Shown in pieces: positions 24,741-32,634 of a stretch of 64,000 nucleotides of DNA. Below the pieces are notes generated by a model. That model worked only from the letters and a program-made list of their open reading frames with translations, did no database searches and was not told where the DNA came from. Numbering within the stretch: the first letter of the stretch is position 1; every line of letters starts with the position of its first letter. Origin of the DNA: Microbacterium testaceum. Its GTDB lineage: Bacteria > Actinomycetota > Actinomycetes > Actinomycetales > Microbacteriaceae. The stretch covers positions 124,001 through 188,000 of the forward strand of contig NZ_BJML01000007.1 of assembly GCF_006539145.1 (NCBI RefSeq). Direction: 5' to 3'. The position numbers and the translations under genes were made by a program.

Positions 24741-26357
24741 ATGGCCAAGCCCCCAAGCCCGAAGCCGTCGCTTTTCGCGACACGACACGAGAGCCCTTCC
24801 GCGTTGCCGTCAGAAGCCTCTGAGACTGAGCCCGCCGTCACCCGACGGTCTCGTCGCCCCCTCTCCACGCCCGCTCCCGAGACGACCCCCCGGCTGACCC
24901 GAGCCGAGATGCGCCGTCTCGCCGCGAGCGAAAACGCCGTCGCGACGCTCGACGCCCCCGCGTCCGAGCAGAAGGCCGCCGATCCCGCACCGGTCGACGC
25001 CGACGCCGCCTCTCAGCCCGAACTGATCGAGAGCGTTGCCGCTGCCGTGGTCGAGACCGTCATCGCCGCGACCATCGAGCCCACGCTTCCGCCTCGCGAC
25101 ACTGCCGTGTCTTCCGCCGACCAGACCCCGGATGCCACGGCTTCCGACGCACTCGACGTCACGGTCGTCGACGAGCAGCGTCGTGCCGACGATGTCGCGG
25201 TCATCCTGCAGAGCGCGGACGGCGCCGTCGCCACCACCCCGGTATCCCTCCCGACCTCGCCCATCACGCTTCCCGTCAGTCGCCGCGCGCGTCGACGCCC
25301 CCAGGCATCGGTCATCCTCGACTCGACCGTCGACGAAGCTGTGGCCGAGCCGGTCGTCGAGTCCTCCGCCGACCGGGTGGCGAAGACGTCCGTTCCGCGT
25401 CCGTCGAAGCCCGTCGTCGAGCAGGCCGCCATCGAGCAGTCCGCCGTCGCCTCGAGCACCCCCGACGACACCGTGGCCGACGAGTTCGCCACCGCCGCAC
25501 GCCTGTTCTCGTTCACGGGCGAGACGCCCACGCAGCAGGCGGCCCCCGTCACCCCCGCTCCCGAGCCCGTCTCGGAGGGGCTGCCCGCCGCGGCCGCTCC
25601 CCGCACCCGCCGCAACGTCCGCCGCATCGCTGCGACGTCGTTCTCGGTCGGGGTCATGGGCGTCGTCGGTCTTCTCACGGTCGGCATGACCATGCCCGTC
25701 AGCGCCATCGCCTCGGCGAGCGGCACCGACAGCATCACCGCTCCCGCCGCCGACACCGCGACCACGCGTCTGGCGGTCGGCGGAGACGTCGCCTCGCCCG
25801 ACGGGGCGATCCAGGCCTACGTCGCGCCCGCCCAGTCGCAGGCCGCGGTCGTCGACCGCGCCGACGGCTACAGCGCCACCACGTACTCCAAGATGGCCGT
25901 CGACTCGGGCATCAAGTACCCCACGAACTTCTACGTCAACAACCCGACGTCACCCATCCAGTGGCCCTTCGCGGTCGGCGTGTCGATCTCGTACGGCTTC
26001 GGCATGCGTGACGGCGGCTTCCACGAGGGTGCCGACTTCGTGCCCGGCGAGGGCGCGCCCGTGCAGGCGATCGCCGACGGCACCGTCCGCATCGCGACCG
26101 AGCAGGGTGGCGCCTTCGGCGTGACCGTGCTGATCGACCACGTGATCGACGGCCAGCTCGTGTCGAGCCGGTACGGCCACATGCAGTACGGCTCGCTGCA
26201 GGTCACCCCGGGCGAGAAGGTGCACGTCGGCCAGTTCCTCGGACGCACCGGCAACACGGGTCGCTCGTTCGGCGCGCACACGCACGTCGAGATCCTGCAG
26301 AACGGCACCACCCCGATCGACCCGATCGCGTGGCTGCGTCAGCACGCCGGCGGCTGA
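24741..26357 (+). CDS. M23 family (LytM-type) endopeptidase, membrane-anchored
   Basis: This 538-residue cell-wall enzyme has three parts. Residues 1-290 are a low-complexity, Ala/Pro/Ser/acid-rich cytosolic region. A hydrophobic segment at about 300-322 anchors it. The exported part ends in a LytM domain (about 405-535) with zinc ligands H428 and D432 in GFHEGADF and the HxH motif at 513/515 in GAHTHVEI, so it should cut peptidoglycan cross-links. A glycine-rich turn GRTGNTGRS precedes the HxH. The unusually long N-terminal tail suggests a cytosolic partner or regulation of localisation. Confidence 0.88.
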   Translation: MAKPPSPKPSLFATRHESPSALPSEASETEPAVTRRSRRPLSTPAPETTPRLTRAEMRRLAASENAVATLDAPASEQKAADPAPVDADAASQPELIESVAAAVVETVIAATIEPTLPPRDTAVSSADQTPDATASDALDVTVVDEQRRADDVAVILQSADGAVATTPVSLPTSPITLPVSRRARRRPQASVILDSTVDEAVAEPVVESSADRVAKTSVPRPSKPVVEQAAIEQSAVASSTPDDTVADEFATAARLFSFTGETPTQQAAPVTPAPEPVSEGLPAAAAPRTRRNVRRIAATSFSVGVMGVVGLLTVGMTMPVSAIASASGTDSITAPAADTATTRLAVGGDVASPDGAIQAYVAPAQSQAAVVDRADGYSATTYSKMAVDSGIKYPTNFYVNNPTSPIQWPFAVGVSISYGFGMRDGGFHEGADFVPGEGAPVQAIADGTVRIATEQGGAFGVTVLIDHVIDGQLVSSRYGHMQYGSLQVTPGEKVHVGQFLGRTGNTGRSFGAHTHVEILQNGTTPIDPIAWLRQHAGG

Positions 26358-26389
26358 CCCTCGATTCGTAAGAGAGTGTCGAGGTCTGA

Positions 26390-26395
26390 TATTCT
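26390..26395 (+). promoter_or_regulatory. Probable -10 box TATTCT of tRNA-Thr
   Basis: TATTCT lies about 30 bases before the tRNA-Thr gene. A -35 element is not clear. Confidence 0.4.
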
Positions 26396-26424
26396 CTTCT
26401 AGTTGCCCGGAGCGATCCGGGTAC

Positions 26425-26496
26425 GCCCCGATAGCTCAGTGGCAGAGCACTTCCATGGTAAGGAAGGGGTCGTCAGTTCAATCCTGACTCGGGGCT
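26425..26496 (+). tRNA. tRNA-Thr (GGT)
   Basis: Acceptor arms GCCCCGA/TCGGGGC pair fully, with discriminator T. The anticodon stem CTTCC/GGAAG encloses ATGGTAA with anticodon GGT. The TTCAATC loop is normal. CCA is not encoded. Confidence 0.96.
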
Positions 26497-26530
26497 CAAG
26501 GCATCCACATCTGAATCCTGGATGCCGTGC

Positions 26531-26604
26531 GGCGGGGTAGCTCAGTTGGTGAGAGCGCACGACTCATAATCGTGAGGTCGCGGGTTCAAGCCCCGCTCCC
26601 GCTA
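26531..26604 (+). tRNA. tRNA-Met (CAT), elongator type
   Basis: The anticodon stem CACGA/TCGTG encloses CTCATAA with anticodon CAT. The D arm GCTCAGTTGGTGAGAGC and T arm GCGGG TTCAAGC CCCGC are standard. The acceptor stem uses G-U pairs at both ends. Discriminator A, with CCA not encoded. It lies 34 bp after tRNA-Thr, probably in one transcript. Confidence 0.95.
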
Positions 26605-26616
26605 CAGATTCGCCGC

Positions 26617-26640
26617 AAAGCCGTCCCCCGGGGCGGCTTT
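26617..26640 (+). terminator. Terminator after the tRNA pair
   Basis: AAAGCCGTCCC pairs with GGGGCGGCTTT (one T-G wobble), 12 bp after tRNA-Met. Confidence 0.75.
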
Positions 26641-26687
26641 CGCTTCTCTCCGACGCGTTCCCGCACGAGGTCCTCACGGCGCCCCGA

Positions 26688-26693
26688 TAGGGT
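26688..26693 (+). promoter_or_regulatory. Leaderless -10 box TAGGGT
   Basis: TAGGGT is followed by seven bases and the GTG at 26701. No convincing ribosome site. Confidence 0.5.
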
Positions 26694-26700
26694 GAGCCGC

Positions 26701-27462
26701 GTGAGTGATTCGGGAGAGTTCGTCCAATCCCTCGCTCGCGGTCTCGAGGTCATCCGGGCCTTCGACGCCGAGAACCCGGCGCTGACCCTCAGCGACGTCG
26801 CCCGCCGCGCCGATCTGACCCGTGCCGCGGCCCGCCGGTTCCTCCAGACGCTCGAGACCCTCGGTTACGTGCGCGCCGACGGTCGGGTCTTCTCGCTGAC
26901 GCCGCGCGTTCTCGAGCTCGGCTTCAGCTATCTCTCCGCGCTCTCGCTGCCCGCGCTCGCCCAGCCGCATCTCGAGCGTCTGTCGCGCGAGGTGGGGGAG
27001 AGCGTCTCCTCGGCCGTGCTCGACGGGGCCGACATCGTCTACGTCGCCCGTGTTCCCACGCGACGGATCATGAGCGTCGGAATCACGATCGGCACGCGTT
27101 TCCCCGCCTACGCGACCAGCATGGGGCGCGTGCTGCTCGCGGCGCTTCCCGACGCGGACGCGCGAGAGATCGTGGCCGCTTCGCACCCCGCTTCTCTCAC
27201 CCCGCGCACGCGGACGGACGTCGATGCGATCGCCGTCGAGCTCGAGGCGGTGCGTGCTCAGGGGTGGGCTCTCGTGGACGGCGAGCTCGAAGAGGGGCTG
27301 CGCTCCCTCGCGGCGCCCGTCCACGACCGCTCGGGGGCGGTGGTTGCGGCGGTGAACATCTCGGCCAGCTCCCGCGGTGACGCGGACGAGTGGCGAGAGC
27401 GGTGCCTGCCGGCGTTGCGGGCCGCCGCGGGCGAGATCGACGCGGACCTCCGCCTGGTCTGA
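26701..27462 (+). CDS. IclR family regulator, PcaR-like
   Basis: A 253-residue IclR-type regulator. The winged helix covers residues 5-65 (FVQSLARGLEVIRAF, TLSDVARRADLTRAAARRFLQTL) and the effector domain 80-250 (VGESVSSAVLDGADIVYVARV, MGRVLLAALP). The SLARGLEVIRAF start and RAAARRFLQTLETLGYV are typical of the PcaR/PobR subgroup that controls beta-ketoadipate genes. It precedes pcaI in the same direction and a nested palindrome lies between them. The GTG at 26701 is chosen because a longer in-frame extension would run through the tRNA-Met gene. Confidence 0.86.
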   Translation: MSDSGEFVQSLARGLEVIRAFDAENPALTLSDVARRADLTRAAARRFLQTLETLGYVRADGRVFSLTPRVLELGFSYLSALSLPALAQPHLERLSREVGESVSSAVLDGADIVYVARVPTRRIMSVGITIGTRFPAYATSMGRVLLAALPDADAREIVAASHPASLTPRTRTDVDAIAVELEAVRAQGWALVDGELEEGLRSLAAPVHDRSGAVVAAVNISASSRGDADEWRERCLPALRAAAGEIDADLRLV

Positions 27463-27493
27463 ATCCGGGCTACGGGCCCAGAGCGGTCCTCCC

Positions 27494-27523
27494 TTGCCGT
27501 CTTCGCGGTGGTCGGCGTATCCT
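27494..27523 (+). promoter_or_regulatory. Promoter of pcaIJF
   Basis: A -35 TTGCCG (27494-27499) and -10 TATCCT (27518-27523) are separated by 18 bp. The -10 touches the operator palindrome that follows. Confidence 0.6.
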
Positions 27524-27558
27524 GTTCGCAGGACGTACGCATGTACGCAGAGCGAACA
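27523..27558. promoter_or_regulatory. Nested palindrome, candidate IclR (PcaR-type) operator
   Basis: Outer arms TGTTCGC (27523-27529) and GCGAACA (27552-27558) and inner arms GTAC (27535-27538) and GTAC (27543-27546) share one centre at 27540.5. It overlaps the pcaI promoter's -10 and start region, so a bound regulator should block RNA polymerase. Confidence 0.7.
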
Positions 27559-27574
27559 AGCAAGGGTGCTCCGC

Positions 27575-28318
27575 ATGATCGACAAGACCGTTCCCGACCT
27601 CGAGGCGGCCGTCGCCGGCATCGCCGACGGTGCGACCGTGATGATCGGCGGCTTCGGCCGCGCGGGTCAGCCCGTCGAACTGATCGACGCGCTCATCGCG
27701 CACGGTGCGCGCGATCTCACCGTCGTCAACAACAACGCGGGCAATGGCGACACCGGGTTGGCCGCCCTGCTCGCGGCCGGGCAGGTGAGCAAGATGATCT
27801 GCTCCTTCCCGCGCCAGAGCGACTCATGGGTCTTCGACGGGCTGTACCGCGCCGGCAAGGTCGAGCTCGAGCTCGTGCCGCAGGGCAACCTGGCCGAGCG
27901 CATCCGTGCGGCCGGCGCCGGCATCGGTGGGTTCTTCACCCCCACCGGGTTCGGGACGCAGCTCGCCGAGGGCAAAGAGACGCGGCGCATCGACGGCCGC
28001 GATTACGTGCTCGAATACCCCATCCGCGCGGATGCCGCCCTGATCAGCGCCCGCGCCGCCGACCGCTGGGGCAACCTCGTCTATCGCGAGACGGCGCGCA
28101 ACTTCGGCCCCATCATGGCCGCGGCCGCAACCACCACGATCGTCCAGGTCGACGAGATCGTCGAGCTCGGCTCGCTCGATCCCGAGTCGGTCGTCACCCC
28201 GGGTCTCTACGTCGATCGCGTGGTCGCGGTGGGGGAGCGCGCATGGCTCCGCGACGGCGCGTTCGTCGGCGGCGTCGACATCGAGGGCCGGGCTCTGGCA
28301 TCCGAGGAGGAGAAATGA
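27575..28318 (+). CDS. pcaI: 3-oxoadipate CoA-transferase subunit A
   Basis: A 247-residue alpha subunit of a class I CoA-transferase, which moves CoA from succinyl-CoA to 3-oxoadipate. The glycine-rich GATVMIGGFGRAGQPVELIDAL is near residue 23, NNNAGNGDTGLAALL near 51 and GGFFTPTGFGTQLAEGKE mid-protein. It lacks the catalytic glutamate, which is in subunit B. It is read from the IclR-controlled promoter and overlaps pcaJ by ATGA. An acetoacetate or similar transferase cannot be fully excluded, but the adjacent PcaF-like thiolase and PcaR-like regulator favour the ketoadipate pathway. Confidence 0.85.
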   Translation: MIDKTVPDLEAAVAGIADGATVMIGGFGRAGQPVELIDALIAHGARDLTVVNNNAGNGDTGLAALLAAGQVSKMICSFPRQSDSWVFDGLYRAGKVELELVPQGNLAERIRAAGAGIGGFFTPTGFGTQLAEGKETRRIDGRDYVLEYPIRADAALISARAADRWGNLVYRETARNFGPIMAAAATTTIVQVDEIVELGSLDPESVVTPGLYVDRVVAVGERAWLRDGAFVGGVDIEGRALASEEEK

Positions 28319-28953
28319 CAACTCGCATCTCGCGGCGCGATCTCGCCGCCCGCGTGGCATCCGACATTCCCGAGGGCGCGGTCGTCAACCTCGGCATCGG
28401 TGCTCCGACCCTGGTCGCCGACTACCTGCCGGCGGGACTCGAGATCGTCCTGCACACCGAGAACGGCATGCTCGGCATGGGCCCCGCTCCCGAGCGCGGG
28501 CGCGTCGACCCCGATCTCATCAACGCGGGTAAGCAGCCGGTCACCGCGCTCGCGGGGGCTGCGTACTTCCACCACGCCGACTCGTTCGCGATGATGCGCG
28601 GCGGGCACCTCGACGTGTGCGTGCTGGGGGCGTTCCAGGTGTCGGCCGGCGGCGACCTCGCCAACTGGTCGACCGGCGAGCCCGGTGCGATCCCCGCGGT
28701 CGGCGGCGCCATGGACCTCGCGATCGGCGCGAAAGACGTCTACGTCATGACCGATTTGCTCACAAAGGGCGGCGAGCCCAAGCTCGTCGCCGCCTGCAGC
28801 TATCCCCTCACGGGTGTGGGCTGCGTCTCGCGGGTCTACACCGACCACGGCGTCTTCGACGTCACCCCCGACGGCTTCCGCGTGTGGGAGCTTTTCGGCG
28901 ACAACACGCACGAAGAGATCGAGTCCCTGCTCGGTCTGAGCCTGGAGGCCTGA
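28315..28953 (+). CDS. pcaJ: 3-oxoadipate CoA-transferase subunit B
   Basis: A 212-residue beta subunit with the catalytic glutamate E49 in LHTENGMLGMG. GAVVNLGIGAPTLVADYLP lies near residue 21 and KGGEPKLVAACSYPLTGVGCVSRVYTDHGVF later, as in PcaJ/SCOT-B proteins. It overlaps pcaI by four bases (ATGA), so the two subunits are made in step. GAGGAG precedes the start. The 3-oxoadipyl-CoA product would be the substrate of the next gene's enzyme. Confidence 0.88.
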   Translation: MTTRISRRDLAARVASDIPEGAVVNLGIGAPTLVADYLPAGLEIVLHTENGMLGMGPAPERGRVDPDLINAGKQPVTALAGAAYFHHADSFAMMRGGHLDVCVLGAFQVSAGGDLANWSTGEPGAIPAVGGAMDLAIGAKDVYVMTDLLTKGGEPKLVAACSYPLTGVGCVSRVYTDHGVFDVTPDGFRVWELFGDNTHEEIESLLGLSLEA

Positions 28954-28956
28954 GAC

Positions 28957-30123
28957 ATGCCCGCATCCTTCGTCTACGACGCCGTCCGCACCCCTTTCGC
29001 GCGCCACGGCAAGGCCTTCGCCGACGTCCGCCCCGACGATCTGGCGGCCACCGTCATGGCATCCGTCGTCGAGCGCACCGGAATCGACCCCGCGCGCATC
29101 GAAGACGTGATCTTCGGCGACGCGAACCAGGCGGGCGAAGACAACCGCAACGTCGCGCGCTTCGGTGCGCTGCTGGCCGGCTTCCCGTCGTCGGTGCCGG
29201 GGACGACGATCAACCGGCTGTGCGGATCGTCTCTGGATGCCGTGATCCAGGGCTCCCGCGCCATCGAGGCCGGCGATGCCGATGTCATCCTCGCCGGCGG
29301 CGTCGAGTCGATGACGCGGGCCCCCTTCGTGGTCGAGAAGAGCCCGCGTCCTTTCCCCGCGGCGAACCAGACGATGTGGAACACCTCGATCGGCTGGCGC
29401 ATGACCAACCCGCGCTTGAGGGCGGACTGGACGATCTCGAACGGCGAGAGCGCCGAGAAGCTCGCCGAGATCTACGCCATCACGCGTGAGCAGCAGGACG
29501 CCTTCGCTGCCCGCAGCCACCGTCTCGCTGCCGCGGCGTGGGCAGAGGGACGCTTCGACGACGAGATCGTGCAGGTCGAAGGCCACGCGCTCGCGCGCGA
29601 CGAGGGTATCCGCGACGATTCGACCGTCGAGGTGCTCGCGACCCTCCGACCCGCATTCCAGAAGGACGGCACGGTCACGGCGGGAAACTCCTCACCCATC
29701 AACGACGGCGCCTCGGCGGTGCTGCTGGGGGCGGAGGGGATCCTGGATACCGAGCCCCTCGCGCGCATCGCGGGTCGGGCCGCGTTCGGTAACGATCCCG
29801 ACGTCTTCGGCGTCGCCCCCGTCGAGGCGGCGAACCGCGCGCTCGCGCGTGCCGGTCGCACCTGGGCCGACGTGAGCCTCGTCGAGCTCAATGAGGCTTT
29901 CGCATCGCAGTCGCTCGCGTGCGCCAAGCTGTGGACCGAGCTCGACCCCGAGCTTCTCAACCCGCACGGTGGGGCGATCGCGATCGGGCACCCCCTCGGA
30001 GCGTCGGGTGGCCGCATCATCGCGCGCGCCGCGCACGAGCTGAAGCGTCGCGGCGGGGGAGTCGCCGTCGCGGCGATCTGTATCGGCGTGGGCCAGGGGC
30101 TCGCGGTGGTCCTCGAGCGCTGA
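28957..30123 (+). CDS. pcaF: 3-oxoadipyl-CoA thiolase
   Basis: A 388-residue thiolase that splits 3-oxoadipyl-CoA into succinyl-CoA and acetyl-CoA. The nucleophile is C89 in NRLCGSSLDA, the base pair H345 in IGHPLGASGG and C375 in ICIGVGQG. It begins with PASFVYDAVRTPFARHGKAFADVRPDDL, typical of the PcaF group. It is 3 bp after pcaJ and ends the operon. Upstream pathway genes (pcaGH, pcaB, pcaC, pcaD) are not in this window. Confidence 0.88.
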   Translation: MPASFVYDAVRTPFARHGKAFADVRPDDLAATVMASVVERTGIDPARIEDVIFGDANQAGEDNRNVARFGALLAGFPSSVPGTTINRLCGSSLDAVIQGSRAIEAGDADVILAGGVESMTRAPFVVEKSPRPFPAANQTMWNTSIGWRMTNPRLRADWTISNGESAEKLAEIYAITREQQDAFAARSHRLAAAAWAEGRFDDEIVQVEGHALARDEGIRDDSTVEVLATLRPAFQKDGTVTAGNSSPINDGASAVLLGAEGILDTEPLARIAGRAAFGNDPDVFGVAPVEAANRALARAGRTWADVSLVELNEAFASQSLACAKLWTELDPELLNPHGGAIAIGHPLGASGGRIIARAAHELKRRGGGVAVAAICIGVGQGLAVVLER

Positions 30124-30249
30124 GATACGGTTGCTGCCCCTTTGTCAACAGGGCCGGGCGCGGCCGCATAACCGCGCGGCGCCGATTACCGTGAGGTCGC
30201 GCGTCCGAATGGGCGCGGTGACACGAAACGAATCGATACGGCACCGCCG

Positions 30250-30699
30250 ATGACTGCACTCGCTCACGACATCTCGCCCATCTCACTGGCTCTCGCGCGC
30301 TACCTGTTCGAGAGGACCCGGTGCCTGGCGGAGGCCCGTCGCACCATGGGGCTGAACGACATCGATGTCGTCGCGATCATCCATGTCGCGCGCAACCCGG
30401 GCGTGCGCCCCTCCGACCTCCGGCGACACCTCGGGATCACCGGGGCGGGGGTGACGACGATCGTCGATCGTCTCGTGCGTCGCGACGTCTTGCGCCGGGA
30501 GTTCGACCCGGATGACCGGAGGGTGACCCACGTCTACGCGATGGTCGACCTGACGACCGATCCGTGGAGATGCCTCACCCGCTTCGACGACGCTTTCGAA
30601 GCGGCACTCGCGAACGTCGGATCCGAGCTGCAGGAGAGCGTGGCGGCTGTCTTGGACACCGCCACCCGCTCGGCGGCGCTCGCCCCGTCAGCGAGCTAG
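30250..30699 (+). CDS. MarR family regulator (paralogue of 9169-9597)
   Basis: A 149-residue winged-helix protein. The region GVRPSDLRRHLGITGAGVTT with DRLVRRDVLRREFDPDDRRVTHVY is nearly the same as in the MarR protein at 9169, so the two are paralogues. The last 50 residues diverge. No divergent target gene is adjacent; upstream is the end of pcaF and 126 bp without a recognised element apart from short GC-rich inverted repeats. Downstream is a convergent zinc-ribbon gene. Regulon unknown. Confidence 0.78.
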   Translation: MTALAHDISPISLALARYLFERTRCLAEARRTMGLNDIDVVAIIHVARNPGVRPSDLRRHLGITGAGVTTIVDRLVRRDVLRREFDPDDRRVTHVYAMVDLTTDPWRCLTRFDDAFEAALANVGSELQESVAAVLDTATRSAALAPSAS

Positions 30700-30769
30700 A
30701 TGCACGAAGCAGGATGTCGCCGACGCGTGCAGTCCATATCCCGGTCGAGGGTGACGTCGCCGGCGACAG

Positions 30770-30973
30770 CTAGGACTCGTCGATCCAGCGATCCCGCGGG
30801 CGGTCGTCGTCGTCGTCATTGCGAGCGGGTGCCCCCGTCGACCACTCCAGTCGGAAGCCGCACTCACGACACTCGTCGGCGCCGCCGCCCTCTTCGAGAA
30901 GCGGGTGCATCGTCACCCCGCACGAGGGGCAGATCGGCTGTGCCGTGTCGTCGTAGGGGTCTCTGTACGTCAT
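30770..30973 (-). CDS. Small zinc-ribbon protein (67 aa)
   Basis: A 67-residue protein with CPSC and CREC pairs separated by about 19 residues, a zinc ribbon, followed by an acidic tail (NDDDDDRPRDRWIDES). It starts at the ATG at 30973. No other domain is visible. It is divergent from the DHA2 exporter gene, with the exporter's uORF between them. Function unknown. A second minimal zinc ribbon of similar design is at 5237-5374. Confidence 0.65.
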   Translation of the reverse strand: MTYRDPYDDTAQPICPSCGVTMHPLLEEGGGADECRECGFRLEWSTGAPARNDDDDDRPRDRWIDES

Positions 30974-31068
30974 CGCGTTCCGCTCGTCGGCTCTCGGGGA
31001 GGACAACTCCCCGCGTCGCCGCGATGTTCCCCGCGATGATCTCCGACCCGCACGCTTCGCCGCAGGCA

Positions 31069-31074
31069 TAGGCT
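31069..31074 (+). promoter_or_regulatory. Leaderless -10 box TAGGCT
   Basis: TAGGCT ends six bases before the ATG of the uORF at 31081, matching the leaderless spacing seen elsewhere. Confidence 0.55.
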
Positions 31075-31080
31075 CGGCCC

Positions 31081-31134
31081 ATGCCGAACCCTCGCGTCGC
31101 CGCGGGCTCCGCTCCGGTGGCGGAGGCCGCATGA
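31081..31134 (+). CDS. Leaderless upstream ORF overlapping the exporter start (17 aa)
   Basis: ATG follows the TAGGCT box by six bases and encodes MPNPRVAAGSAPVAEAA. The stop overlaps the exporter's ATG (ATGA, 31131-31134). Ribosomes that finish the peptide could restart on the exporter gene, so translation of the uORF may set exporter output. The peptide is not clearly a known leader. Low-complexity Ala/Pro content means it could also be chance. Confidence 0.5.
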   Translation: MPNPRVAAGSAPVAEAA

Positions 31135-32600
31135 CGGCATCCATCCCCGCTCCCGATCCGAGGCGCTGGAGCGCGCTCTCGGTCATGCTCATGGGCCAGT
31201 TCGCCGCCCTCCTCGACGTCAGCGTCACCAACGTCGCCCTGCCCTCGATCGGGCGCTCCACCGGGGCGGGTTCGAACGAGCTGCAGTGGATCGTGACCGG
31301 GTACGTGCTCGCCTTCGCGCTGGTCCCCGTCATCGGAGGACGGCTGGGCGACCAGCGGGGTCGACGACGCATCTTCACGATCGCCGTGCTCGGGTTCGTG
31401 ACCGCCAGCGCTGCCGTCGGTCTGGCGCCGAACGCGGGGCTCCTCATCGCGGCCAGGGTCGTGCAGGGGCTGTTCGGCGGCATGATGGGCCCGCAGGTGT
31501 CGGGCTTCATCCAGAACGCCTTCCCGGCGTGGGAGAGAGGGCGGGCTTTCGGCAGGCTCGGCCTCACCGTCGGTGCGGGGACGGCGCTCGGTCCGGTGAT
31601 CGCGGGTCTGCTCATCTCGGCTGGTGGCCCCGACATCGGTTGGCGGCTGGTCTTCTTCATCAACGTGCCGGTCGGGATCGCGGCCGTGCTGCTCGCTCGC
31701 CGGTGGGTTCCCGCCGATGAGCCGTCTTCCACGGCATCCGCCCGCCACATCGACCTGCTCGGCGCGCTCCTGCTCGGCGCGGGTGTGCTGTGCCTGCTGT
31801 TCCCCATCGTCGAGACGGGCCAGGGTGGCGGCCCCGTGACCCTCCTCCTCCTGCTCCCCGCCGCGGGGTTCCTCCTGGCGCTTGTGCGGCATGAGGCGCG
31901 CCTGACGAGGGCGGATGCCGGGCCCCTGCTGGATCTGCGCCTGTTCCGCGTCCGCTCGTTCGTCACGGGTGTGGTCTTCGCCGTGGTCTTCTTCTGCAGC
32001 AACACCGGGATTCCCCTCGTGCTCGCGCTGTACTACCAGGACGGTCTGGGCTTCACCGCCCTGCAATCGGGCCTGGGGGTCACGGCCTACGCCATCGGTT
32101 CGGTGGTGGGAGCGCCCGTCGCCGGGCGCTTCGTCTCGCGCGTGGGACGCCCGCTGCTCGTCGGCGCGGTCGCGGTGTTCACGGGCGTCACGGTCGTTCT
32201 GGGGCTGCTGGTGCAGGCCGGTGCCGAGGCGACCGATCCGGTGGGCGTCATCCTGCGGCTCTGCGTGCCCCTGTTCGTCCTCGGGATCGCGGGCGGAGCG
32301 ATCGTCACCCCGAATCAGACGTTGACGCTCGCCGACGTCGACCCCCGCCGCGGCGGCGTCGCCGGGGGAGTCGTGCAGACCGCCCAGCGGGTGGGGTCTT
32401 CGATCGGGCAGACGGTACTGGGTACCGCCTTCGCGCTGGCCGTCGTGGGAGCCGCGGCGGCCGCGGGCCCGGGTACCCCCGCCGCGGACCCGGGGGCTTT
32501 CGCCGACGCGCTCACTCTGGCTCTCGCGGTGTCGGTGGTGTTCTCGGGATCTGCCATCGTGCTCAGTGCCGTCGAGGTGCACCGGAGCCGTCGCAGCTGA
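31131..32600 (+). CDS. MFS drug:H+ antiporter, DHA2 (14-TM) family
   Basis: A 489-residue membrane protein with about 14 hydrophobic segments. Motif A GGRLGDQRGRRRIF follows TM2, motif C-like GLTVGAGTALGPVIAGLL is in TM5, and LLDVSVTNVALPSIG is the usual DHA2 start. It should export drugs or toxic metabolites using the proton gradient. The substrate cannot be read. The gene is preceded by an overlapping leaderless uORF and the aldo/keto reductase gene follows. Confidence 0.87.
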   Translation: MTASIPAPDPRRWSALSVMLMGQFAALLDVSVTNVALPSIGRSTGAGSNELQWIVTGYVLAFALVPVIGGRLGDQRGRRRIFTIAVLGFVTASAAVGLAPNAGLLIAARVVQGLFGGMMGPQVSGFIQNAFPAWERGRAFGRLGLTVGAGTALGPVIAGLLISAGGPDIGWRLVFFINVPVGIAAVLLARRWVPADEPSSTASARHIDLLGALLLGAGVLCLLFPIVETGQGGGPVTLLLLLPAAGFLLALVRHEARLTRADAGPLLDLRLFRVRSFVTGVVFAVVFFCSNTGIPLVLALYYQDGLGFTALQSGLGVTAYAIGSVVGAPVAGRFVSRVGRPLLVGAVAVFTGVTVVLGLLVQAGAEATDPVGVILRLCVPLFVLGIAGGAIVTPNQTLTLADVDPRRGGVAGGVVQTAQRVGSSIGQTVLGTAFALAVVGAAAAAGPGTPAADPGAFADALTLALAVSVVFSGSAIVLSAVEVHRSRRS

Positions 32601-32622
32601 CGCGAGCAGGGCGCGCGGACGC

Positions 32623-32628
32623 TAGCGT
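32623..32628 (+). promoter_or_regulatory. Leaderless -10 box TAGCGT
   Basis: TAGCGT ends six bases before the ATG at 32635. Confidence 0.5.
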
Positions 32629-32634
32629 CGAGGC

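Noticed and set aside
26527..26700. Upstream extension of the IclR gene
   Set aside because: The extension would translate the tRNA-Met gene and its terminator. The GTG at 26701 fits the family start and the leaderless promoter.
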